DNA from: Pseudomonas sp. PDM04
GTDB taxonomy: Bacteria > Pseudomonadota > Gammaproteobacteria > Pseudomonadales > Pseudomonadaceae
Direction: 5' to 3'
Assembly (NCBI RefSeq): GCF_014851765.1
Contig: NZ_JACVAI010000009.1
Location: 62,001 to 126,000, forward strand
Length of the DNA: 64,000 nucleotides
The notes under the pieces are model-generated. The model was not told the DNA's origin. It did no database searches and saw only the letters and a program-made list of their open reading frames with translations. Made by a program: the position numbers and the translations under genes. This document shows positions 26,031 to 36,781 of this stretch, in pieces. How positions within the stretch are numbered: position 1 is the stretch's first letter; each line of letters starts with the position of its first letter.

Positions 26031-26798
26031 ATGGGGTTTGATCAGATTCGTCAGCGCCGTTTGTCTGACGATATTGTCGAGCGGCTTGAGGGGATGATCC
26101 TCGAGGGTACGTTAAAGGCGGGAGAGCGTTTGCCGGCCGAGCGTGCGCTGGCCGAGCAGTTCGGCGTGTCACGCCCTTCGTTGCGCGAAGCGATTCAGAA
26201 GCTGGCGGCAAAAGGCTTGCTGGTCAGTCGCCAGGGTGGCGGCAATTATGTGGTGGAGTCATTGGGCACGACGTTCAGTGATCCGCTGCTTCATTTGCTG
26301 GAAAGCAATCCCGAAGCCCAGCGCGATCTGCTGGAGTTTCGCCACACCCTGGAAGCCTCCTGCGCCTATTACGCAGCCCTGCGTGCCACCGATGTCGACC
26401 GTGAACGCCTGACGGCAGCTTTCAACGAGCTGCAGGATTGTTACTCGCGCCACGACGAGGTCAGTCGAGCCGAAGAGGGGGCGGCGGACGCCAAATTCCA
26501 TCTGGCCATCGCCGAAGCCAGTCACAACGCTGTCCTGCTGCATACCATCCGTGGGCTGTTTGACCTGCTCAAGCGCAACGTGGTGACCAACATTGGCGGC
26601 ATGTACAAGCAACGCACGGAAACCCGCGACATGCTGATCACCCAGCACCGAGAGTTGTACATGGCGATTATCGAGGGCAGGGCCGAGCAGGCGCGGGAAG
26701 TCTCCAGTCGACACATCCTGTATGTGCAGGAAGTGCTGGAGGAGGTGCGTCAGGAAGTGCAGCGCGTGGCCCGGGCGGAGCGGCGCAAGGGGATGTAG
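26031..26798 (+). CDS. lldR: FadR-family lactate regulator LldR
   Basis: A protein of 255 residues with an N-terminal GntR winged helix (about 10-75, LPAERALAEQFGVSRPSLREA) and a C-terminal FCD ligand domain (about 90-235) that retains an acidic/His set (EFRHTLE, FHLAIAEASHN) for metal and lactate binding. It is expected to repress lldP-lutABC-dld until lactate binds. A TTG lies 6 bp before the chosen ATG, but GTGGAG is better spaced for the ATG. It is divergent from lldP. Confidence 0.9.
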   Translation: MGFDQIRQRRLSDDIVERLEGMILEGTLKAGERLPAERALAEQFGVSRPSLREAIQKLAAKGLLVSRQGGGNYVVESLGTTFSDPLLHLLESNPEAQRDLLEFRHTLEASCAYYAALRATDVDRERLTAAFNELQDCYSRHDEVSRAEEGAADAKFHLAIAEASHNAVLLHTIRGLFDLLKRNVVTNIGGMYKQRTETRDMLITQHRELYMAIIEGRAEQAREVSSRHILYVQEVLEEVRQEVQRVARAERRKGM

Positions 26799-26835
26799 CC
26801 CGGCAATTTGCGGCGACAGGGCACTTGCTATCGTC

Positions 26836-26930
26836 GGAACGCCGCCCGGAGCAGGCTCGCGCCCACAGAATCACATTCAACCTGTGGGAACGAGCCCGCT
26901 CGCGATGGCGGCTTCAGGCAAAAGGAAGAT
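26836..26930. repeat. REP-like element
   Basis: Contains GGCTCGCG...CCTGTGGGAACGAGCCCGCTCGCGATGGCGG, the fluorescens-group REP pattern, in the gap between convergent lldR and smpB. No separate T-run terminator is seen. Confidence 0.6.
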
Positions 26931-27412
26931 CAGTCTTCCTTGCCCTTGTTGCGCACCGCACGCTGCAGCTCGCGACCGGCGTCGCGCTCGCGTTCGGTAT
27001 CACGCTTGTCGTATTCCTTCTTGCCCTTGCCCAGAGCGATCTCGCACTTGACCATGTGCTTGCTCCAGTACCAGGACAGGCACACGCAGGCGTAGCCCTT
27101 TTGCTGGACGGCGGCGGACAGCTTGTCCAGCTCGCGCCGGTTGAGCAGCAGTTTGCGGGTGCGGGTCGGATCGGCAATGACGTGCGTGCTGGCAGTCATC
27201 AGCGGCGTGATGTGACTGCCGAGCAGCCAGGCTTCGCCGTCCTTGAGCAGGACGTAGCTGTCCACCAGCTGCAGCTTGCTTGCACGCAGACTTTTTACTT
27301 CCCAGCCGGCCAGGACCAGACCAGCCTCGAACTTGTGCTCGATGAAGTAATCGTGTCGCGCCTTTTTATTCTGCGCGATGGTCCCTGTAGGGTGTTTCTT
27401 CTGTTTAGCCAT
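26930..27412 (-). CDS. smpB: SsrA-binding protein SmpB
   Basis: A protein of 160 residues, the normal length. It binds tmRNA and brings it to stalled ribosomes. The OB-fold core contains ARHDYFIEHKFEAGLVLAGW-type sequence near 18-37 and KLLLNRREL near 93. The basic tail (after about 130, KKEYDKRDTERERD) is the part that enters the mRNA channel. The start MAKQKKHPTG is preferred; extension upstream has no support. Its partner ssrA is at 17262-17655. Confidence 0.97.
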   Translation of the reverse strand: MAKQKKHPTGTIAQNKKARHDYFIEHKFEAGLVLAGWEVKSLRASKLQLVDSYVLLKDGEAWLLGSHITPLMTASTHVIADPTRTRKLLLNRRELDKLSAAVQQKGYACVCLSWYWSKHMVKCEIALGKGKKEYDKRDTERERDAGRELQRAVRNKGKED

Positions 27413-27530
27413 AGGGGCGGCATTATAGGGAGTTGCAAGCGAGTCGGCTACGGTGATGCTGCGTGCTTGAGCAGGTTGATTGAATCCCGGACAATGCGCG
27501 CTCTTTTTGCAATGCTTGGACGTGACAACG

Positions 27531-28934
27531 ATGTCGACAGACAAGGTTTCTGTCCACGGCAGCTGGGCCAGCCGCTGGGTCTTCATTCTGGCCGCAACCG
27601 GTTCGGCCGTGGGCCTGGGCAGCATCTGGAAATTCCCGTACATGGTCGGGATCTACGGCGGCGGGGCCTTTGTGTTGATGTTCCTGGCCTGTATCGCGCT
27701 GATCGGTGTGCCGGTGATGCTCGCGGAAACCCTGATCGGCCGTCGCGCCCGGCAGAGTCCGGCCAATGCCCTGAAGGTGTTGGCGCTGGAGGCCGGGCAC
27801 TCGGCGAAGTGGTCCTGGGGCGCCTTCGCCGGCATGATCACGGCCTTGCTGATCCTGTCTTTCTATAGTGTCGTTGGCGGTTGGTCGCTGGATTACATCA
27901 TCAACATGGGGCGTGGCGATTTCCAGGGCGTGACGCCTGACCAGGTCGGTGCGTACTTTGGCAAGGTGATCGCCGACCCCTGGCGCCTGACACTTTGGCA
28001 CACGGTGTTCATGCTGCTGTCGGCGATTGTGATCGCCAAGGGTGTGGTGGCAGGGCTTGAGCGCAGTTTGCGCATCATGATGCCGCTGCTGTTCGTCATG
28101 GTCTTGGTGTTGTTGGGCTACAGCATGACCACCGGCCATTTCATGAACGGCCTGCATTTCATGTTCGACTTCCACCCGGAAAAAGTCCTCGACGGCTTGT
28201 TGCCGGCAATGGGCCATGCGTTCTTTTCGTTGAGCGTGGGGGTGGGTTCGATCATGATCTACGGCGCCTACATGCCCAAGCAATCATCGATTTCCGGCAC
28301 AGTGGTCGGCGTTGCGTTGCTCGACACCTTCGTCTCCCTGGTGGCTGGTCTGGCGTTGTTCCCCATCGTCTTTGCGGCCGGGCTGAATCCCAGCGAAGGC
28401 CCGGGGCTGATGTTCGTCAGCCTGCCCTTTGCCTTCGGTAACGTAGCATTTGGCCAGCTGATGGGCGTAGTGTTCTTCGTGCTGGTGGCGATTGCTGCGT
28501 GGAGTTCGGCCATTTCGTTGCTGGAGCCCATGGTGGCTTACCTGGTGGAGCGGACTAAGGTCAGGCGCGCCTGGGTGACGTTCTGGCTGGCGTTCACTTG
28601 CTGGTTCGTTGGTCTGGGGACGGTGTTTTCGTTCAACATCTGGAAGCCAGCCAGGTTTTTCGTGAACGAAGGCGGGGCGTTCCATCTCTATCAATGGGGG
28701 GCCGTCGGCGGTCTGGATTTCTTTGGTGTGATCGATTTCTTCACCTCGCGGATCATGTTGCCACTCGGTGGCTTGTGCTTCGTGTTGTTTGCGGGTTGGG
28801 TGATGGGGCGTGAAGCGGTGCGCGACGAATTGTCGATCCGCAACCCCAGGCTGTTCACGCTGACCCTGTTTTTGATGCGCTATGTGGCGCCCATCGGCAT
28901 TCTCGTAGTGTTTGCCGCCCAGCTGTGGAAGTGA
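27531..28934 (+). CDS. Sodium-dependent transporter (NSS/SNF family)
   Basis: A protein of 467 residues with about 11-12 membrane segments. TM1 shows the family signature ATGSAVGLGSIWKFPYM, where the unwound helix binds substrate and Na+. It is a LeuT-like neurotransmitter:sodium symporter, probably for an amino acid; the substrate cannot be read from sequence. The ATG at 27531 fits the start of TM1 better than the upstream codon. The gene ends just before ratA. Confidence 0.9.
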   Translation: MSTDKVSVHGSWASRWVFILAATGSAVGLGSIWKFPYMVGIYGGGAFVLMFLACIALIGVPVMLAETLIGRRARQSPANALKVLALEAGHSAKWSWGAFAGMITALLILSFYSVVGGWSLDYIINMGRGDFQGVTPDQVGAYFGKVIADPWRLTLWHTVFMLLSAIVIAKGVVAGLERSLRIMMPLLFVMVLVLLGYSMTTGHFMNGLHFMFDFHPEKVLDGLLPAMGHAFFSLSVGVGSIMIYGAYMPKQSSISGTVVGVALLDTFVSLVAGLALFPIVFAAGLNPSEGPGLMFVSLPFAFGNVAFGQLMGVVFFVLVAIAAWSSAISLLEPMVAYLVERTKVRRAWVTFWLAFTCWFVGLGTVFSFNIWKPARFFVNEGGAFHLYQWGAVGGLDFFGVIDFFTSRIMLPLGGLCFVLFAGWVMGREAVRDELSIRNPRLFTLTLFLMRYVAPIGILVVFAAQLWK

Positions 28935-28941
28935 CGCTGAC

Positions 28942-29376
28942 ATGACGACACACATTCAACGTTCGGCTTTGCTGCCGTATCCGGCGCAAGCGCTGTATGA
29001 CCTGGTCAATGACGTAGCGCGTTATCCGGAGTTTCTGCCGTGGTGTTCATCGGCCGAGGTCCTGGAAAGCGCCCCCGAGTTCATGCGCGCAAGCGTCGGG
29101 GTGGCCAAGGGAGGGCTCAGCCAGCATTTCGTGACCCGCAACACCCTGGTTCCCGGGCAATCGATCGAGATGAACCTCGAAGAGGGCCCGTTCACCCAGT
29201 TGCACGGTATCTGGGTGTTCAAGGCCCTGACCGACAAGGCCTGCAAGATCAGCCTGGACCTGTCGTTCGACTACGCCGGGCCGATTGTTCGCGCCACCCT
29301 GGGACCGTTGTTCAATCAGGCGGCCAACACCCTGGTCGATGCGTTCTGCCAGCGCGCCAAGCAGATGCATGGTTGA
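28942..29376 (+). CDS. ratA: RatA/Coq10-type START-domain protein
   Basis: A protein of 144 residues with a START-like lipid-binding fold: the start HIQRSALLPYPAQALYDLVNDVARYPEFLPWC is diagnostic in pattern. The family includes yeast Coq10 (ubiquinone binding) and E. coli RatA, reported as a ribosome-association toxin. For this gene a ubiquinone role is at least as likely. It overlaps rnfH by 8 bp and is conserved next to smpB. Confidence 0.92.
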   Translation: MTTHIQRSALLPYPAQALYDLVNDVARYPEFLPWCSSAEVLESAPEFMRASVGVAKGGLSQHFVTRNTLVPGQSIEMNLEEGPFTQLHGIWVFKALTDKACKISLDLSFDYAGPIVRATLGPLFNQAANTLVDAFCQRAKQMHG

Positions 29377-29683
29377 GACCGTGATCGAGATTGAAGTGGT
29401 GTATGCCGCAGTGGATCGCCAGGTACTTCGCAGCGTGTCGGTGCCGGTGGGCACCACGGTACGTTCCGCGCTGTTGAGTTCAGGGCTGGGCAGTGAGTTT
29501 GCGGAATTGAATCTGGTCGATTGTCCGGTCGGGGTGTTCGGCAAGGTGATTGTCGACCCGGACACTCGCCAGGTTCAGGCGGGGGATCGTCTGGAGATTT
29601 ATCGGCCGCTGGTGGCCGATCCCAAGGAAGTTCGCCGGCTTCGCGCCGCCAGGGCTGCCGAGGCGAAGGCCCGGAATGGGTGA
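29369..29683 (+). CDS. RnfH family ubiquitin-like protein (UPF0125)
   Basis: A protein of 104 residues with a beta-grasp fold pattern (IEIEVVYA, GTTVRSAL, DCPVGVFGKV, GDRLEIYRPL followed by DPKEVRR). The function is unknown; the family is often next to ratA and smpB. The ATG lies inside the ratA end, so translation is coupled. A bidirectional terminator follows. Confidence 0.9.
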   Translation: MVETVIEIEVVYAAVDRQVLRSVSVPVGTTVRSALLSSGLGSEFAELNLVDCPVGVFGKVIVDPDTRQVQAGDRLEIYRPLVADPKEVRRLRAARAAEAKARNG

Positions 29684-29700
29684 TTGGCCGAAAATCAGGC

Positions 29701-29733
29701 AATAAAAAACCCGGAAATTCCGGGTTTTTTATT
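29701..29733. terminator. Bidirectional terminator between rnfH and bamE
   Basis: AAAAAACCCGGAA/TTCCGGGTTTTTT, with A/T runs on both sides, between convergent genes. Confidence 0.9.
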
Positions 29734-29743
29734 GCGTCGCAAA

Positions 29744-30271
29744 TTATTGCGGCGAGGTGTCCAGCGGTTCTGGCGTCGGGACTGGAACGGTTTCTACGCC
29801 GTCGACGTCCTTCTGGATCTGGTCCAGCAATGAACCTGGCTTGGCCGGTTTTTCCGGTTTTGGCTTCTCGACGTTCTCGGCAGGAGCGGTCACGTTAGTG
29901 CCACTGTCCTGGCCCAGAATGGCTTCATCTCGGCTCACGCCTGGCATGAAGTCGCCGGAGAGGCTGACAAGTTGATCATTTGGGTTGAAGATAACGCTAA
30001 TGCGTTCCTGTTGGCGTTCACCGCCACCCGGTTGCAGGCTGTACAGGTAATCCCAGCGATCGGCATGGAACGTGTCGGTCAGCAGGGGGTTGCCCATGAT
30101 AAACCGTACTTGCCGTCGGGTCATTCCGGGGCGTAACTGGTCTATCATGTCCTGCGTGACGACATTGCCCTGCTGGATGTCGATTTTGTAAACCCCGGGG
30201 AATGAACAACCGGCGAGTGCGAGCAGTCCCACAAAGGTGAAACTGGTTAGCAAGAGCTTGGTGTTTTGCAT
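29744..30271 (-). CDS. bamE: Outer-membrane assembly lipoprotein BamE (OmlA)
   Basis: A protein of 175 residues. A lipoprotein signal (LLALAG-C near 22) directs it to the outer membrane, where it supports the BamA complex. The core includes QLRPGMTRRQVRFIMGNP and DRWDYLY. A Pro/Glu/Lys-rich C-terminal extension (about 130-175) makes it longer than the E. coli protein. It is divergent from fur across about 97 bp. Confidence 0.95.
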   Translation of the reverse strand: MQNTKLLLTSFTFVGLLALAGCSFPGVYKIDIQQGNVVTQDMIDQLRPGMTRRQVRFIMGNPLLTDTFHADRWDYLYSLQPGGGERQQERISVIFNPNDQLVSLSGDFMPGVSRDEAILGQDSGTNVTAPAENVEKPKPEKPAKPGSLLDQIQKDVDGVETVPVPTPEPLDTSPQ

Positions 30272-30368
30272 CGGTGGGCGACTTCCACTATCTTGGCTGG
30301 GACAACGTAAACGCCGATCATACCCGCATTAAGAGAAGCTGCGAAGCAGCATCGCGAGAAAGCTGACC

Positions 30369-30773
30369 ATGGTTGAAAATAGCGAACTACGCAAAGCCGG
30401 CCTCAAAGTGACCCTGCCACGGGTCAAAATTCTGCAAATGCTCGATTCCGCCGAGCAGCGCCACATGAGTGCCGAGGATGTCTACAAGGCACTGATGGAG
30501 GCTGGCGAGGACGTCGGTCTGGCCACGGTCTACCGTGTACTGACCCAGTTCGAGGCAGCTGGCCTTGTGGTGCGGCACAACTTCGACGGGGGCCATGCGG
30601 TCTTCGAGCTGGACGACGGCAAGCATCACGACCATATGGTCAACGTCGAAACCAGTGAAGTGATCGAGTTCTTCGATCAGGAAATCGAAAATCTGCAGAA
30701 AGCGATCGTCGAGAAGTATGGCTTCGAGATGGTTGATCACAATCTGGTGCTGTACGTACGCAAGAAAAAGTAA
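30369..30773 (+). CDS. fur: Ferric uptake regulator Fur
   Basis: A protein of 134 residues. An N-terminal winged helix (about 1-83) precedes the metal-binding dimer domain with HNFDGGHAVFEL and HHDHMVNVET. With Fe2+ it represses iron-acquisition genes. The position of the CxxC in E. coli Fur reads NVET, so it has no structural Zn-Cys site there, as in P. aeruginosa Fur. It is divergent from bamE. Confidence 0.97.
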   Translation: MVENSELRKAGLKVTLPRVKILQMLDSAEQRHMSAEDVYKALMEAGEDVGLATVYRVLTQFEAAGLVVRHNFDGGHAVFELDDGKHHDHMVNVETSEVIEFFDQEIENLQKAIVEKYGFEMVDHNLVLYVRKKK

Positions 30774-30810
30774 GCATGTCGCGTGAGCTGCCAGGCTCGC
30801 GAAACGAACA

Positions 30811-30833
30811 AAGGCGACTCAAGAGTCGCCTTT
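30811..30833. terminator. Terminator between fur and recN
   Basis: AAGGCGACTC-AA-GAGTCGCCTTT between convergent genes. Confidence 0.75.
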
Positions 30834-30849
30834 GTGCTTTGCGCGGGAG

Positions 30850-32523
30850 CTAAATTTTCGCGGTTACCACCATTTTCTTGGCGTGAGCCAGGGACTCCTT
30901 CGTCAGGTCGATACCGCCCAGCATCCGGGCGACCTCTTCGACGCGATCGTTTTTGCTCAGCTTGGAGACGGCCGTGTGGGTCGCTTTCTCGTCACGCACC
31001 TTGTGCACGAATAGATGCTGATGCCCCTGGGCCGCCACTTGTGGCAAGTGAGTCACCGTCAGCACCTGCCCGCGCTCGCCCAGGCGGCGCAGCAACTGGC
31101 CGACAATCTCGGCGGTCGGCCCGCCGATCCCCACGTCCACTTCATCGAACACCAGGGTGGGTACTCGCGACGTCTGTGCGGTGATCACCTGGATGGCCAG
31201 GCTGATCCGCGACAGTTCGCCGCCCGAGGCGACCTTGGCCAGGGCTTTCAGTGGCTGGCCGGGGTTGGCGCTGACCAGTAGCTCGACCTGCTCCAGGCCG
31301 TTGGGCAGCAGTTCGCCGCCGCTGTTGGGGCGTAACTCGATGGTGAAACGCCCACCCGGCATGCCCAGGCGTTGGATCTCCTGTTCGACGGCACTGGCCA
31401 GGCTGCTTGACGCCTGGTGGCGCAGATCGCTCAACTCCCGGGCCTTTTCCTGATAATGACGGGCGTAGGACGCCAGCTCGTCGCCCAGGCGCTCGATCGA
31501 CTCGTCGTTGGCATTGAGGGTCTCGATTTCATCCAGCAGCCGTTGCTGCATCTCGGCGACCTCGGTGGGCTGGATACGGTGTTTGCGCGCCATGGTGTAG
31601 ATCGCGTCGAGGCGCTCTTCCAGGTACTGCAGGCGTGCCGGGTCGGCGTCGAAGTTGTCGAGGAAGCGATTCAGTTCGCCCACGGCCTCTTCGACCTGGA
31701 TCTGTGCACTGGTCAACAGGCTGCTGGCTTCACCCAGTGCGCCAATCGAACTGTTGACGCTCGACAGGCGATTGAGGCTCGCGGTCAGGGCGTTCAGGAC
31801 ATTGCCTGAATCACTTTCGCTGCATTGCTCGACCACCTGCCGGCAGATGCCGAGCAGGGTTTCGGCATTGGTCAGGTTCTTGTGTTCCTGCTCCAGTTCC
31901 TCCAGTTCTTTTTCGCCAAGGCCGAGATTCTCTAGCTCTTCGAGCTGATAACTCAGCAACTGATGGCGGGCGCGCTGCTCGTCGCCCGAGTTGGTCAGGC
32001 GCTCCAGCTCCTGGCTGGTCTGGCGCCAGCGCTGGGCGGCGAGCTGAACCTGGCGGGCAAGGTCGGTGGCGCCGGCATACTCGTCCAGCAGGCGGCGGTG
32101 CGTATCGGTCTTGAGCAGGGACTGGTGTTCATGCTGGCTGTGGATGTCGATCAACAGCTCGCCAAGGGCCTTGAGGTCACCCAGCGGGCAGGGAGTGCCG
32201 TTGATATAGCCTCGCGAGCGACCTTCGGCGGTGATGACCCGGCGCAGGATGCATGGACCGTCACTTTCCAGGTCGCGCTCGGCGAGCCAGGCACTGGCTT
32301 CCGGAATGTCGACCAGGTCGAACGTGGCCAGGATGTCTGCCTTGTCAGCGCCGGGACGGACCACGCCGCTGTCGGCACGATCCCCCAGGGTGAGGCCCAG
32401 GGCGTCGAGCATGATCGACTTGCCGGCGCCGGTTTCCCCTGTGATCACGCTCATCCCGCGATCGAGTTCGAGATCGAGATGTTCAACGATGGCGTAGTTG
32501 TGTACGGACAGGTGCACCAGCAT
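30850..32523 (-). CDS. recN: DNA repair protein RecN
   Basis: A protein of 557 residues of the SMC-like family, acting in double-strand break repair. The N-terminal ATPase half has Walker A GETGAGKS (about 30-37), long coiled coils fill about 160-360, and the C-terminal half carries the signature GELSRISLAIQ and Walker B LVFDEVDVGIGG. GGGAG lies 8 bp before the ATG. It is divergent from grpE; a LexA box was not clearly identified. Confidence 0.96.
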   Translation of the reverse strand: MLVHLSVHNYAIVEHLDLELDRGMSVITGETGAGKSIMLDALGLTLGDRADSGVVRPGADKADILATFDLVDIPEASAWLAERDLESDGPCILRRVITAEGRSRGYINGTPCPLGDLKALGELLIDIHSQHEHQSLLKTDTHRRLLDEYAGATDLARQVQLAAQRWRQTSQELERLTNSGDEQRARHQLLSYQLEELENLGLGEKELEELEQEHKNLTNAETLLGICRQVVEQCSESDSGNVLNALTASLNRLSSVNSSIGALGEASSLLTSAQIQVEEAVGELNRFLDNFDADPARLQYLEERLDAIYTMARKHRIQPTEVAEMQQRLLDEIETLNANDESIERLGDELASYARHYQEKARELSDLRHQASSSLASAVEQEIQRLGMPGGRFTIELRPNSGGELLPNGLEQVELLVSANPGQPLKALAKVASGGELSRISLAIQVITAQTSRVPTLVFDEVDVGIGGPTAEIVGQLLRRLGERGQVLTVTHLPQVAAQGHQHLFVHKVRDEKATHTAVSKLSKNDRVEEVARMLGGIDLTKESLAHAKKMVVTAKI

Positions 32524-32682
32524 GACGGCCGCTCCCAGGCTTTAGGTCTGGTTATTTATACAGTGTTTTATTTGCGACTGACAATGCCCTCCCTTAGCTC
32601 GATTTGCTTGGTCCGACGAAATCGTTAGTGCATCGGGGAATGACAATGCAGCTGTTTTTTGTAGGGTTAATTGTTATCGGCC

Positions 32683-32710
32683 CTTGAAGCTGGTTTTTGC
32701 GGCCCCATAT
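32683..32710 (+). promoter_or_regulatory. Sigma-32-type heat-shock promoter of grpE-dnaK
   Basis: CTTGAAG, 13 bp, then CCCCATAT: close to the RpoH consensus CTTGAAA-N(11-16)-CCCCATNT, 54 bp upstream of the grpE ATG. Confidence 0.8.
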
Positions 32711-32763
32711 ACCGGGACAGAAGCGCGAGTTGAGCTCGCGGACGTTATTGAAAGGAGAATTCT

Positions 32764-33330
32764 ATGGCTGACGAACAGACAGTGGATACGCAAAACCCAG
32801 ACGCCAACCAGGCGCCCGAGGCTTCGGGCGAAGACCTGGCGACTCGTGTGCAAGTGCTCGAAGAGCAACTGGCCAGCGCGCAGGATAACGCTTTGCGCGT
32901 AGCCGCCGATCTGCAGAACGTCCGCCGCCGTGCCGAGCAGGACGTTGAAAAGGCTCACAAGTTCGCGCTGGAGAAGTTCGCCGGCGACCTGCTGCCGATC
33001 ATCGACAGCCTGGAGCGCGGCCTGGAGTTGTCCAGCCCGGACGACGAGAGCATCCGTCCGATGCGCGAAGGCATCGAGCTGACCCTGAAAATGTTCCAGG
33101 ACACCCTCAAGCGCTATCAGCTTGAGGCGATCGACCCGCATGGCGAACCGTTCAACGCCAGTCTCCATCAGGCAATGGCCATGCAGGAAAGCGCCGACGT
33201 CGAGCCCAACAGCGTGCTCAAGGTGTTCCAGAAGGGTTACCAGCTCAGCGGTCGCCTGCTGCGTCCGGCGATGGTCGTGGTCAGCAAGGCCCCGGCTCCG
33301 GTTTCGCCATCTATTGATGAGCAGGCTTGA
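32764..33330 (+). CDS. grpE: Nucleotide exchange factor GrpE
   Basis: A protein of 188 residues. A long N-terminal dimer helix (about 30-90, VLEEQLASAQDNALRVAADL) precedes the four-helix region and a beta domain (about 130-180, HGEPFNASLHQAM) that opens the DnaK nucleotide site. AAAGGAG precedes the ATG. It is first in the heat-shock set with dnaK and dnaJ. Confidence 0.97.
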   Translation: MADEQTVDTQNPDANQAPEASGEDLATRVQVLEEQLASAQDNALRVAADLQNVRRRAEQDVEKAHKFALEKFAGDLLPIIDSLERGLELSSPDDESIRPMREGIELTLKMFQDTLKRYQLEAIDPHGEPFNASLHQAMAMQESADVEPNSVLKVFQKGYQLSGRLLRPAMVVVSKAPAPVSPSIDEQA

Positions 33331-33432
33331 AATTAGCCGCAAGGCCCCCATTTAGAAGTCAAGCGTTTAAGTGCTACCGCAGTTAGCCACCACTGCTGCG
33401 GCAACCAAATCCAAAGTTTCGGGAGAGTGAAC

Positions 33433-35349
<1,917 letters not shown>

Positions 35350-35404
35350 GTTGTTGGTCGCCCGGTTGACTGCCTTCGGGCAGTGGCTGGTAGGATGTCG
35401 CCGC

Positions 35405-35422
35405 GCGGGAGCCTGCTCCCGC
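35405..35422. repeat. Short REP-like inverted repeat
   Basis: GCGGGAGC-CT-GCTCCCGC in the 298-bp gap between dnaK and dnaJ; it could reduce read-through or stabilise the dnaK message. Nothing else in this gap was assigned. Confidence 0.5.
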
Positions 35423-35647
35423 GTTGGTGTGTCTGGAGTACACGAATTTTTACAGCATGCGACAACGCTCGCGTGTTGAGGGCATGGCCGGGAATGCTCC
35501 TGCTTTCCGTGCCGCAATTGCCACATCGAAACAAAGACCAGGATCGTTGAATTGACGTGAGTTGGGTCCGGGCCTGTATTGGGGCTCAACGAGTTTGGCG
35601 AAGCTCAGGAGAGGTTTGCCGAACGTCCTCAAGAGTGCAGAAGACTT

Positions 35648-36772
35648 ATGGCAAAGCGTGACTATTACGAAGTATTGGGTGTTGAGCGCGGCTCCAGCGA
35701 AGCGGACCTGAAGAAGGCCTACCGCCGCCTGGCGATGAAGCACCACCCGGACCGTAATCCTGATGACAAGGCGTCGGAAGAACTGTTCAAAGAGGCCAAC
35801 GAGGCCTATGAAGTGCTGTCCGACTCCAGCAAGCGTGCCGCGTATGACCAGTACGGTCATGCCGGTGTCGATCCGAGCATGGGTGGCGGCGGTGCCGGGT
35901 TTGGCGGTCAGAACTTCTCCGACATCTTCGGTGATGTGTTCAGCGACTTCTTCGGTGGCGGTCGCGGCGGTGCCCGTGGCGGCGCCCAGCGCGGCAGCGA
36001 CCTGCGCTACACCCTGGAGCTGAACCTGGAAGAAGCCGTGCGCGGCACGACGGTGAATATCCGCGTTCCGACGCTGGTCAACTGCAAGCCGTGCGACGGC
36101 TCGGGGGCCAAGAAAGGCTCCTCGCCAGTGACCTGCCCGACCTGCGGTGGTATCGGCCAGGTCCGCATGCAGCAAGGTTTCTTCTCGGTGCAGCAGACCT
36201 GCCCGCGCTGCCATGGCCAGGGCAAGATCATTTCCGACCCGTGCAGCTCCTGTAACGGTGACGGTCGTGTCGAGGAGTACAAGACCCTGTCCGTGAAGGT
36301 GCCGGCCGGTGTCGACACCGGTGACCGTATTCGCCTGTCCGGCGAAGGCGAGGCGGGCGCTCAGGGTGGCCCGACGGGCGACCTGTACGTGGTGATCAGC
36401 GTGCGTGAGCACGCGATCTTCCAGCGTGATGGCAAGCATCTGTTCTGCGAAGTGCCGATCAGCTTCGTCGATGCGGCGCTGGGCGGCGAGCTGGAGATTC
36501 CGACCCTCGATGGTCGGGTCAAGCTGAAAATCCCCGAGGGGACTCAAACCGGCAAGCAGTTCCGTGTCCGTGGCAAAGGCGTTGCGCCGGTGCGTGGCGG
36601 CGGTGCGGGCGACCTGATGTGCCGCGTGGCCGTCGAAACCCCGGTCAACCTGGGGCGTCGGCAGCGCGAATTGCTGGAGGAATTCCGCAGCTCGCTGGCG
36701 GACGACAACAGCCACTCGCCAAAAACCACCGGCTGGTTCGAAGGCGTGAAGCGCTTCTTCGGCGACCTGTAA
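35648..36772 (+). CDS. dnaJ: Chaperone DnaJ
   Basis: A protein of 374 residues. J domain with HPD (about 33-35), Gly/Phe-rich linker (about 75-120), four zinc-binding CxxCxGxG repeats (CKPCDGSG, CPTCGGIG, CPRCHGQG, CSSCNGDG) and C-terminal substrate domains. It stimulates the DnaK ATPase. The ATG at 35648 starts MAKRDYYEVLG, the family start. Confidence 0.98.
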   Translation: MAKRDYYEVLGVERGSSEADLKKAYRRLAMKHHPDRNPDDKASEELFKEANEAYEVLSDSSKRAAYDQYGHAGVDPSMGGGGAGFGGQNFSDIFGDVFSDFFGGGRGGARGGAQRGSDLRYTLELNLEEAVRGTTVNIRVPTLVNCKPCDGSGAKKGSSPVTCPTCGGIGQVRMQQGFFSVQQTCPRCHGQGKIISDPCSSCNGDGRVEEYKTLSVKVPAGVDTGDRIRLSGEGEAGAQGGPTGDLYVVISVREHAIFQRDGKHLFCEVPISFVDAALGGELEIPTLDGRVKLKIPEGTQTGKQFRVRGKGVAPVRGGGAGDLMCRVAVETPVNLGRRQRELLEEFRSSLADDNSHSPKTTGWFEGVKRFFGDL

Positions 36773-36781
36773 GGAGTGAGC